A stretch of DNA of 32,576 bases from Cognatishimia activa (GTDB lineage Bacteria > Pseudomonadota > Alphaproteobacteria > Rhodobacterales > Rhodobacteraceae): contig NZ_CYTO01000024.1 in assembly GCF_001458335.1 (NCBI RefSeq), positions 309,492 to 342,067 on the forward strand, in the 5' to 3' direction. Positions 24,180-31,558 of the stretch are shown in pieces; position 1 is the stretch's first letter; every line of letters starts with the position of its first letter. A program made the position numbers and the translations under genes. The notes under the pieces are model-generated. The model was not told where the DNA came from and made no database searches. It saw only the letters and a program-made list of their open reading frames with translations.

Positions 24180-25692
24180 GACGCGATCGCGCTTGATGAA
24201 AGGGGCGCTTTGGATTGCGATTGGCCGCCTGTTGGCCAATGCTCTGGGTTTGATTAGTACTCTCATTCTGGCGCGTATTCTTGTGCCAGAGGATTTCGGA
24301 CTCGTCGCGATTTCAACCGCATTCATGGCGATCTTGACCTCGATAACGGATATGCCCGTGTCCGAGGCTTTGATCCAACACAAGGACCCCAAGAAGGACC
24401 ACTTTCATACGGCATTTACGATCTCAGCGATACGCGGTGCTATTATCGGTCTGGCCATGGTATTCTGCGCTGGACCAGTTGCTCAATTCTACGGTGACGA
24501 GCGCTTACGTGAGATTTTACAGGTTTTAGCGCTCGGTGTGTTTCTGCTTTCGTTGTTGAACCCACGTTTGATCCTCTTTCAACGCGAGCTCGTATTCCAT
24601 CAGATCTTCATTATGCAGATCAGTGAGAAAGCCGTTGGCTTTATTGCAGCGGTTGCAGTTGCATTGATTTACCAGAGTTATTGGGCATTGATCATCGGCG
24701 CTCTCGCCTCTGAAATGACCCGCGTTCTTTTGTCTTATGTATTAAGACCATTCCTCCCACGTTTCACGCTACTGCATTGGCGAGAACTCCTTTCGTTTTC
24801 GATTTGGCTCACACTTGGAAACTGCGCGCAGGCATTGAACTGGCGGGCAAACCCGCTTGTATATGGGGCCGTTTTACCAACCAATTTTATGGGGCTTTAT
24901 GGATTTGGTAACCGTGTGACAGGAGTATTATTCGACCAGTTGGACCAGCCAATTCGGCAAACGCTTTACCCAGCATTTTCTCGGCTAAATTCAGATATAC
25001 CCGCATTGGGCCGCGCGTATTTGCGGGCCCAAGGGATCCTTTGCCTCGTCGTTTTTCCATTTGCGACCGCAATCATTTTTCTGGCGGCACCCTTGGTCAC
25101 AATCGCTGTTGGCGACAAATGGTTACTCGCTGTCCCCGTTATTCAAATTCAAGCGATGATGTCCGCTGCTCAATCAATGGTGGCCTTGCAACCGATCGCA
25201 ATGGCGACGGATAATACCAAGAAGCTTTTTTATCGCTCGGTTCGAGTGATCATTGTCAGATGGCCAATCGTTGGCATTGCAATATGGGTCGCATGGCCTT
25301 TCGGACCCAATAACGTGTTGATCGCCGCGATGCTCGGGTCTTTGGTCGCCACTGCAGTCAACGTGGTCTGGAATATGACTCTTGTTCGCAGCATCGCAGA
25401 GATACCTTTACGCAATCAACTTGGATTAGGCCTGCGCCCGGTCTTAGCATGTATCGCAACAGCCTTGGTCTTATCGGGTTTAGGGACAATGCTTCCAATG
25501 ACTCAGTCGTCACTTATCGGCCAATTCCTACAACTTCTTGCGTTCGCCTTTGCGGGCCTGGCTTGTTATGCCATTTCCATCGCAATTTTGTGGCGCGTGC
25601 ATGGAAAGCCAAAAAGCGCAGAAGTTGATTTAACTGAGATGATAGTTGGCTTTTATAGGAAATTGCAAAAGCGCCTAAAGATGCAGTCATAG
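24172..25692 (+). CDS. Polysaccharide flippase (Wzx/PST type, MOP superfamily)
   Basis: The protein has 506 residues with 12-14 predicted membrane segments. The opening KGALWIAIGRLLANALGLIS, followed by TLILARILVPEDFGLVAIST, is the hallmark of Wzx/WzxC-like exporters, where R-x-L-x-P-x-x-F-G-x-x-A recurs. ALIQHKDPKKDHFHTAFTIS and FGNRVTGVLFDQLDQPIRQT, with YPAFSRL, are further typical pieces. It would flip lipid-linked oligosaccharides across the inner membrane. ATG 24172 lies inside the sulfotransferase gene, so the two are translationally coupled. It converges with the sulfotransferase gene at 25714, with a 21-base gap. Confidence 0.9.
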   Translation: MGETRSRLMKGALWIAIGRLLANALGLISTLILARILVPEDFGLVAISTAFMAILTSITDMPVSEALIQHKDPKKDHFHTAFTISAIRGAIIGLAMVFCAGPVAQFYGDERLREILQVLALGVFLLSLLNPRLILFQRELVFHQIFIMQISEKAVGFIAAVAVALIYQSYWALIIGALASEMTRVLLSYVLRPFLPRFTLLHWRELLSFSIWLTLGNCAQALNWRANPLVYGAVLPTNFMGLYGFGNRVTGVLFDQLDQPIRQTLYPAFSRLNSDIPALGRAYLRAQGILCLVVFPFATAIIFLAAPLVTIAVGDKWLLAVPVIQIQAMMSAAQSMVALQPIAMATDNTKKLFYRSVRVIIVRWPIVGIAIWVAWPFGPNNVLIAAMLGSLVATAVNVVWNMTLVRSIAEIPLRNQLGLGLRPVLACIATALVLSGLGTMLPMTQSSLIGQFLQLLAFAFAGLACYAISIAILWRVHGKPKSAEVDLTEMIVGFYRKLQKRLKMQS

Positions 25693-25713
25693 TTTTACGA
25701 CTGTTTTCGGTGC

Positions 25714-26442
25714 TTACATATTTTTTTCAATCCAACGCTCGCAAACGCGATAAAACTCGATGTCTTGTGAATACCAGTGCTGCAAATTGGTTTTTGCTTT
25801 GTCTGAAAGAGGCGGTGTCGCGCTATAATCGTTGGCATGAGCCTTCTTCTTTCCTTTGGAAAAATCGAACTCATTCTGCAATTCTGTAAGTCCCGCTCTT
25901 TCGAGGAATTTCGACAAATCGGATGCAAAATTTTCTTGGCGAATAATTGCCAGCGGCGGACGAACATCAAAAATGCCACCGCACATAAAGAACCAGTCAA
26001 TCTGATTTTGGGCAGTGTGCCTAATGGAAGTAATTGCTTGCATCGCCTTGGAGCCAATATGACTGTCTTCGAAAAGGCTTTCGGCTAAGTCATTGGCATG
26101 TTCGAATTCTTGGAATGCGAAGGCTTCGTGTTCGGTCCATTCAAAGAACATCCGCGGCTGCCCTTTGCGTTTCCTGCTATAAAATCCGCTATAGAACCGA
26201 GATATGGGTTCGCGGATCGAGAAAAAATAGTCGGCTTCAACCGGAATGTCTTTTAGCGCATCGTCGTGGAAGCACTTGTGAAGCACGTTGCCTTTGGTTT
26301 CATTTATCTTTTTAATCACATCGCCAATCTGAGTACCGGCACATTTTCCGATATGCAGGAAAAATATTTGTTTAGGGTCTGGCGATACCTTGCGGCTTAC
26401 CCCCCCCAGTAGATCACGCAAAAAGTTCGAACTTGGGTTCAT
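25714..26442 (-). CDS. Sulfotransferase-like protein with a G8 tract near its start
   Basis: There are 242 residues from ATG 26442; AAAGG about 11 bases ahead supports it over TTG 26460. Residues 26-37, IFFLHIGKCAGT, resemble the phosphosulfate loop of sulfotransferase family 2, and FFSIREPISRFYSGFYSRKR resembles the 3'-phosphate motif (R-x-P...R-x-x-S). The rest is helical. The role is likely sulfate transfer to a surface glycan. Eight consecutive G (plus-strand C at 26400-26407) fall in codons 12-15, so slippage there would shift the frame almost at the start. It lies directly behind another sulfotransferase-like gene, whose stop is 15 bases upstream. Confidence 0.75.
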   Translation of the reverse strand: MNPSSNFLRDLLGGVSRKVSPDPKQIFFLHIGKCAGTQIGDVIKKINETKGNVLHKCFHDDALKDIPVEADYFFSIREPISRFYSGFYSRKRKGQPRMFFEWTEHEAFAFQEFEHANDLAESLFEDSHIGSKAMQAITSIRHTAQNQIDWFFMCGGIFDVRPPLAIIRQENFASDLSKFLERAGLTELQNEFDFSKGKKKAHANDYSATPPLSDKAKTNLQHWYSQDIEFYRVCERWIEKNM

Positions 26443-26456
26443 CAGAAGGCTGCCTT

Positions 26457-27224
26457 TCAATCTGGCTTTAATTGTTTACGGTCAAAAATTTTCAGCCCAT
26501 GAGTCCACCAGTAGATTCGGCGTCGCAACCGAAGCATGCGACCGCGGTCATCGACTTTGGTCTGCAAATGTTCAAGCTTGTTTTCGGTAATCTCCTTTAG
26601 CTTTTGATCGCTCAAGCTCTCCCCTAGCCAAGTCAGTAGCGGCCGGAAGCCATCAGCGTTTCTCTTAAAATCCGCATGATCGATCAAAAAAGCGCGATCG
26701 CCTAACTCTGTTGCGCTCAAATTGAAACGGCTATTCGAACTTTCGATGCATTGTCGAAGGTTCCCAAGATCCTTGCGATAGCGCCACCATCCCGAGCGCG
26801 CCACCTCGCGCCAATTTCGCGTGTTAAAAATGAACCGGGAATCCGGGAATTCTCGGGCCATGAAATCAATGACCTTTGCATAGTCCGCATCCGAAATATC
26901 CTCAGTAGTATAGCGGATCTCTTTAAATCCGATAACACGCGTATTGTCAGGCGGGCAGAGTATATCTTGGACAAATACTCTGCTCAGTTGTTTAGACACA
27001 GAGTTTGGGCTAACCTCTGTGATCCCGAACCAGGGTGCTTTGGACGAAAGATTGAACTGCGACTGGACCGCATGGGCGTCTTCCAGATCTTTGGAAATAA
27101 CGGCAAATTTGCTCAGAATGCCATTGTTTTCACCGCGAATTACGAAGCCGTCGATGCTGTTAAGCAAATTCATCAAAACAGTGGACCCGGACCGGCCATA
27201 GGTGATCACGAATAAATACTGCAT
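26457..27224 (-). CDS. Sulfotransferase-family protein
   Basis: This 255-residue protein starts at ATG 27224. The N-terminus LFVITYGRSGSTVLMNLLNS is a clear phosphosulfate-binding loop (G10-R-S-G-S-T15). FIFNTRNWREVARSGWWRY holds Arg136 and Ser144 in the 3'-phosphate-binding arrangement. Between them, VIGFKEIRY is often found in this family. The C-terminus is basic. It would use PAPS to sulfate a sugar in the cytoplasm. It is followed by the second minus-strand sulfotransferase-like gene, so they form a pair transcribed away from the GT2 gene at 27598. Confidence 0.82.
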   Translation of the reverse strand: MQYLFVITYGRSGSTVLMNLLNSIDGFVIRGENNGILSKFAVISKDLEDAHAVQSQFNLSSKAPWFGITEVSPNSVSKQLSRVFVQDILCPPDNTRVIGFKEIRYTTEDISDADYAKVIDFMAREFPDSRFIFNTRNWREVARSGWWRYRKDLGNLRQCIESSNSRFNLSATELGDRAFLIDHADFKRNADGFRPLLTWLGESLSDQKLKEITENKLEHLQTKVDDRGRMLRLRRRIYWWTHGLKIFDRKQLKPD

Positions 27225-27597
27225 CTAATTACCTTCTAAAACTAATCTGCGCTGTCTTTCATCCCGAACCAGCTTTCAAATGATTGGGAAAATCAATGGC
27301 AATCCAGCAGCCTCGACTTGTCACATTTCATAATTGCGTATCAGAAATGCGAAAAGACAGACCAACTTCAGAGCGCACCACACGTGGCGGTCATTCTGAG
27401 CGCTTGTGCCCAGTAAACCAGCACTTGCTCAAGCATCGGCCTCTGAATTTGGCAAAGCACGACTATTCGTCTCATAGGTTTCATAAAACAGTTTCAGGCA
27501 TCGAATGATACTGCCAAAAAAATACTGCTTATTCGATTCTGGCCTAACCCGATTTTCAAAGAACTTAGGCCAAGACGTTCTATGACGGATTGAATTT
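27225..27597. other. Intergenic region between the sulfotransferase pair and GT2 gene
   Basis: These 373 bases between divergent genes contain no convincing gene: the short open frames on both strands lack ribosome sites and recognisable composition. TGGCCTAA (27540-27547) and TTAGGCCA (27565-27572) form an 8-bp inverted repeat with a 17-base gap, 26 bases before the GT2 start; an operator or leader hairpin is possible. An A7 run lies near 27515. Confidence 0.4.
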
Positions 27598-28473
27598 ATG
27601 GGACTTACAGAAAAGCCAGCCTCATTTCCGCCTGTAACCGCGGAGCCGATCAAAATGGAACGCCCTCGATATGGCGCAGTGATCCGCGCCTATCAATGTA
27701 CGCCATTGTTAGAAGAAGTTGTCAAAGGGCTACGTGCGCAGACTGCGCCTCCTGAACATATTCTGATCGTTGATAGCTCGGGTTCCGCAGAAACAGCGGC
27801 AGAATTTGAAAATCTCGGTGCAATCGTCGTGCCCTACCCCGAGGGCGACTTTAACTATTCTCGCGCGATCAATGTTGGCGCTGTGGCAAACCCGTCTCCA
27901 TTGACGCTTATTATATCAAGTCATGTGCTGCTTGGTGCTGAGTTGATTGAAAGAGGTTGGTGCGATGCACAGGCACGCGGACTTGAAATTGTATATTGGC
28001 TTCCGCCAAATCCAGGCCAGGTTGGAGATCTCAGCTACGTCTTGGACCGGAAGAATTTCGACGGGCGCAATGGCATTTCAAATACGGCGGCCTTGATCCC
28101 CACTCAGCGCATCATCGATCGCCCTTACCGCGAAGAAGTGTTCTCCGCCGAAGATCAAGAATGGTCTCGCTACTATTACAAAGCCTTCGGGCGCGGCAGC
28201 TGGCGGGTTGAAACACCGGAAATGAGATACCTGAATCCCAATCATGGCGAAGATGTTTGGAGCCATGAAAAGCTACTGAACGAAGAACTGGCGATTGGGC
28301 ATTTCGTAAATCGCCGCCTCATCATGCCGGACCGCATCATTGCGCGCATTCTGCGCGGTGTCTTGGCGACGGTTCGCCGTCGGCCCGAACGCGCAAAGAT
28401 GCATTTCGGCATGGCGCGCGCGCTCTTCATAGCCAATTTCAAACAACCTGCCGCACAATCTCGCTATTTTTAA
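27598..28473 (+). CDS. Glycosyltransferase family 2
   Basis: This encodes 291 residues from ATG 27598. ATG 27655 has a better ribosome site (GGAG nine bases ahead) and begins closer to the fold, so it could be the true start, making 272 residues. The GT-A fold opens RYGAVIRAYQCTPLLEEVVK, then GLRAQTAPPEHILIVDSSGS, a standard family-2 nucleotide-binding start. PEGDFNYSRAINVGA and ISSHVLLGAELIERG come next, with SSH in place of the usual DxD. SAEDQEWSRYYYKAFGRG resembles the catalytic E-D-x-x-W region. It probably adds a sugar to a lipid-linked oligosaccharide. It lies 33 bases before the GT8 gene. Confidence 0.85.
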   Translation: MGLTEKPASFPPVTAEPIKMERPRYGAVIRAYQCTPLLEEVVKGLRAQTAPPEHILIVDSSGSAETAAEFENLGAIVVPYPEGDFNYSRAINVGAVANPSPLTLIISSHVLLGAELIERGWCDAQARGLEIVYWLPPNPGQVGDLSYVLDRKNFDGRNGISNTAALIPTQRIIDRPYREEVFSAEDQEWSRYYYKAFGRGSWRVETPEMRYLNPNHGEDVWSHEKLLNEELAIGHFVNRRLIMPDRIIARILRGVLATVRRRPERAKMHFGMARALFIANFKQPAAQSRYF

Positions 28474-28506
28474 TCTGTCGAGCCGACGGCTTCGGAGACC
28501 AAGACA

Positions 28507-29412
28507 ATGCCAAACGAAGAAACAATTGAATTGGTCTGCGTGACGGATGCGAATTACGCTCCGCATTTCTCTGCGCTTTTGAAATCAATTGAAACTCACA
28601 AAGGCCCAGAGAACCTGCGGGTACATGCCATATTGGATAGCGTTGGCTCGGACCTGCTGGCCCAAATTCGTGCAGCGTCTCCGGCTCTTGAAGTCATCGA
28701 TTACCATGTCGACAGCCACCCTGCTCTGAACTTGCCACCGATCATGCATATTAGTCGCGCAACATATTTGCGGCTGATTATGACTGAGATGCTGCCGCCA
28801 GAAATCGACCGGGTCCTTTATCTCGATATCGATATGTTGGTCACACGAAACCTTTTGCCGCTTTGGCGAAGTGACATGCACGGCTACCCTGTTGCTGCCG
28901 TTCAAGATCATAATCTGTCGGCGACAAAACTGGCGAACACCTTCGGACTGCCCGGAGAAGGCAGGTACTTCAACGCAGGTATGTTGCTTGTCGATTTGAA
29001 AGCAGAGCGTGCGAACGGATACTTAACCAAAGCGCTGGATTGCCTTATCGCAAACCCGAGTGTCTATGAATTTGCGGATCAAGATGCCCTAAATCAGGTG
29101 CTCTGGCAGAATTGGACTATTCTGGACAACACGTGGAATTTCCAGCGGGCCTTTGTGAATGACAATCAAATCTATCGCGACTCTGGCACAGATCAACAAA
29201 ACCTGCCAGGCATCATACATTTCACAGAACGCTGGAAACCGTGGAAGTCTGATGAATGGCATCCCTATGCCTGGCTGTATTGGAAATACCTACGGCAAAC
29301 ACCCTTCTTCGATGAGATCCGCAAACGCGACCGCATTGGATACGGTCGGTTGCTTAAGTTCTGGCTAAAGTATCAGCTCGCAATCTTGCGCAGCCGGGTT
29401 GCAGCTTCTTGA
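28507..29412 (+). CDS. Glycosyltransferase family 8
   Basis: There are 301 residues from ATG 28507 with GGAGA eight bases ahead. Family-8 marks are complete: an N-terminal ELVCVTDANYAPHFSALLKS, then SRATYLRLIMTEMLPPEIDR, VLYLDIDMLV with the metal-binding D107-I-D109, the YFNAGMLLVDL motif, DQDALNQVLW, and IIHFTERWKPW near the C-terminus. These retaining enzymes use UDP-glucose or UDP-galactose in LPS and polysaccharide synthesis. The stop overlaps the next gene's ATG (TGATG), so it is coupled to the acyltransferase. Confidence 0.92.
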   Translation: MPNEETIELVCVTDANYAPHFSALLKSIETHKGPENLRVHAILDSVGSDLLAQIRAASPALEVIDYHVDSHPALNLPPIMHISRATYLRLIMTEMLPPEIDRVLYLDIDMLVTRNLLPLWRSDMHGYPVAAVQDHNLSATKLANTFGLPGEGRYFNAGMLLVDLKAERANGYLTKALDCLIANPSVYEFADQDALNQVLWQNWTILDNTWNFQRAFVNDNQIYRDSGTDQQNLPGIIHFTERWKPWKSDEWHPYAWLYWKYLRQTPFFDEIRKRDRIGYGRLLKFWLKYQLAILRSRVAAS

Positions 29413-30512
29413 TGTTTGACCGTTCTCCCTCTCCATTGCGCGCGATCTCGCAAACGGAAAGTGACATGATCCGGTCAATGCGGGTGATCTGCATCTTTCT
29501 GATGATCTATGCCCATGTAGACACCAGCGGCGCAGCGTCCATCATCAACACCGGCGCATATAGCTGGGTGTCGGAGTATTGGATTGACTTCCTTGCCCGT
29601 GCGAGCGTTGCGACGCTTAGTTTTGTCAGCGGCTTCCTGTCAATCGCTGCGATTAACTCCGGCCGGGTACTCCCCTTTATTCAAAGTCGGTTTGTAACAC
29701 TGATCATTCCGATGGCGTTCTGGAACATGACGTTCATCGCGATGGCCGTCGCCGCTGCTTATGTTGGCGTGCATAGTTCCGCGCTTGACTATTTTCGTGA
29801 TGCAGATGCTTGGACCTATATTAACGCCCTCACAGGTTTAGGGTCAGAACCGGTCAGTCAGTCCCTTTTCTTTCTAAGGGACCTTTTTGTGAGCTCCATT
29901 TTGCTTGCGGTCACATGGCCCCTTCTTCGCCATGCGCTTATCCCAGTCATTATATTACTGTGCGCTGCAGCCATTTTTGACGCCTTGGAGCCGGTCATTT
30001 TTCGTCCAACGGTACCACTCTTTTTGTTCGCGGGCTGCATGGCCCGTATCTACGGGCTTTCTCTCGAAAGCATCGCCAGACATTTTGGCGTGCTTGTTGG
30101 GGCGGTCCTCCTTTTGATTGTCAGCTTATTTTTGGACTCCGCGCAATTTGATAGTGCAGCATCAGAAGAGGTCGCCAATATCATAAAAAGAGTGGCGCTT
30201 ACGGTCTTCGTTATATTTGTCGCGGAACGAGTAAGCAGAACCCCATTGCAGGCGCACTTTGCAAAGTTTGAGCCGCACGCTTACCTGACATACCTCAGTC
30301 ACGCACGTAGTATTTCCGTTTTGCACTTGCTGCTTGGCTTGAAACCTATGTCGTCGGGCTTTCTGATTTTCTTCTTCGTTGCACCAATCGCGTCATTTGC
30401 GATTGCTGTCATCATCAGGAAGGCTCTTTCAGTCTTACCAAACTGGGTATCGATCCTGATGCAAGGCAAGGGCAAGGGCAGACTTCGTTCACCAAAAGCG
30501 CGACCGGCCTAG
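29412..30512 (+). CDS. Acyltransferase-3 family membrane protein
   Basis: It has 366 residues from ATG 29412, which shares one base with the GT8 stop. About ten membrane segments are visible. MRVICIFLMIYAHVDTSGAA gives the R-x10-H catalytic spacing of acyltransferase-3 proteins, and SFVSGFLSIAAINSG and IPMAFWNMTFIAM fit the next family segments. It would O-acetylate or otherwise acylate the polysaccharide. The tail after residue 350 is basic and ends RSPKARPA. It closes the GT2-GT8-acyltransferase operon; no clear terminator follows. Confidence 0.82.
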   Translation: MFDRSPSPLRAISQTESDMIRSMRVICIFLMIYAHVDTSGAASIINTGAYSWVSEYWIDFLARASVATLSFVSGFLSIAAINSGRVLPFIQSRFVTLIIPMAFWNMTFIAMAVAAAYVGVHSSALDYFRDADAWTYINALTGLGSEPVSQSLFFLRDLFVSSILLAVTWPLLRHALIPVIILLCAAAIFDALEPVIFRPTVPLFLFAGCMARIYGLSLESIARHFGVLVGAVLLLIVSLFLDSAQFDSAASEEVANIIKRVALTVFVIFVAERVSRTPLQAHFAKFEPHAYLTYLSHARSISVLHLLLGLKPMSSGFLIFFFVAPIASFAIAVIIRKALSVLPNWVSILMQGKGKGRLRSPKARPA

Positions 30513-30843
30513 CGACCTCATATGGGCTGAGCGGGCGCTTTTCCCGATTCGGGGATTATTTCGAATAGGCAATTAATGAAAACCAAAATGCGGCATTGCA
30601 GCATTATTGTTAACAACGGCCAAAATTCTGAAAATTTTTAGTTTTTTAACCGCATCCAAATTGAGCAAAAAACCATTCAAACCTGTTTAAAAATATGACT
30701 TTAGACCTTTTTTGGCCTTATTTTTGCCGCCATTCGCATCTGTGCACTTGGCTGCTTTTGACACTTAAACGACACTTAAGAGGACTAAAGAAATTCTGCA
30801 CTGCAAAACGATCTTTCAACGACTTCCTATTTAGGAGTTCATC
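30513..30843 (+). promoter_or_regulatory. Upstream region of exoY
   Basis: These 331 very AT-rich bases have no gene. GACACTTAA occurs at 30760-30768 and again at 30771-30779, an 11-base period. The first copy overlaps a perfect -35-like TTGACA (30758-30763), but the -10 is unclear. GCATTATTGTTAAC lies at 30601-30614, close to the element at 2781-2794. AGGAG ahead of ATG 30844 is a strong ribosome site. The repeats are good candidates for binding of a regulator of exopolysaccharide synthesis. Confidence 0.5.
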
Positions 30844-31557
30844 ATGGCATTTGACCTTGTAAGAGATACTGGTGTCGGCACTTGGCAACCAAGTAATATT
30901 AAACGTCCAGCCCGCGTGGCCAAACAGAGAAACGAGCGCCAGCCGGTTGGCGGTCGGCTAAAGCGGGTCTTCGACGTCTCTGCCTCTGTTTTCTTGATTA
31001 TTTCATTGTTCCCGCTTTTGCTTGGCCTCATCATCATGCTGCGCCTGACAGATCGTGGGCCGTTGTTCTATGGTCATGAGCGCATCGGTCACAACGGTCG
31101 TAAGTTCCAGTGTTTGAAATTTCGTTCCATGGCGGTGAATGGCGACGCCATTCTTGCGGCATATCTGCGCGACAATCCTGATCAACGCAAAATCTGGGAA
31201 GAAGAACGCAAACTTGACGACGACCCGCGTGTTACCCCGATGGGCGCGATCTTGCGTAAACTCAGCCTTGATGAGCTTCCACAAATTATCAACGTTTTGC
31301 GCGGCGACATGAGTCTCGTTGGCCCCCGCCCGGTGACACTTGGCGAACTGGATAAATATAGCAGTTCTCGTTCCCACTATTTGATGACACGGCCAGGTAT
31401 CACCGGGCTATGGCAGATTTCCGGTCGTTCAGACACGTCGTTCCAGCAACGAGTTTGCATGGACCGGCTTTACGTCAGCAACTGGACCATGCTGACTGAT
31501 CTGAAAATTCTGATCATGACTTTGCCAGCCGTAATTCTCGCCAAAGGCGCACGTTGA
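30844..31557 (+). CDS. exoY: Exopolysaccharide priming sugar-phosphate transferase ExoY
   Basis: ExoY puts the first sugar-1-phosphate (galactose in rhizobia) on undecaprenyl phosphate at the inner membrane. The 237-residue protein closely follows rhizobial Exo[11 protein letters not shown] before a membrane helix (residues 44-68), then [59 protein letters not shown], and [13 protein letters not shown]. The catalytic-type Asp143-Glu144 in SLDELPQ is present. The first 35 residues form a poorly conserved cytoplasmic tail. The next gene is exoF, one base after the stop, the same neighbour order as in Sinorhizobium. The donor sugar is not shown by the sequence. Confidence 0.92.
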   Translation: MAFDLVRDTGVGTWQPSNIKRPARVAKQRNERQPVGGRLKRVFDVSASVFLIISLFPLLLGLIIMLRLTDRGPLFYGHERIGHNGRKFQCLKFRSMAVNGDAILAAYLRDNPDQRKIWEEERKLDDDPRVTPMGAILRKLSLDELPQIINVLRGDMSLVGPRPVTLGELDKYSSSRSHYLMTRPGITGLWQISGRSDTSFQQRVCMDRLYVSNWTMLTDLKILIMTLPAVILAKGAR

Positions 31558-31558
31558 C

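Noticed and set aside
25237-27224. Genomic island boundary or mobile element around the sulfotransferase genes
   Set aside because: No transposase, integrase, tRNA gene or flanking direct repeats were seen, although strand changes are frequent here.
27284-27508. 74-codon open frame in the gap before the GT2 gene
   Set aside because: No ribosome site, no recognisable domain, and unlikely composition (many His, Arg, Ser); an overlapping frame on the other strand is equally long.
30513-30560. Possible terminator after the acyltransferase (CCCG...CGGG)
   Set aside because: The arms leave almost no loop and no T-run follows directly.
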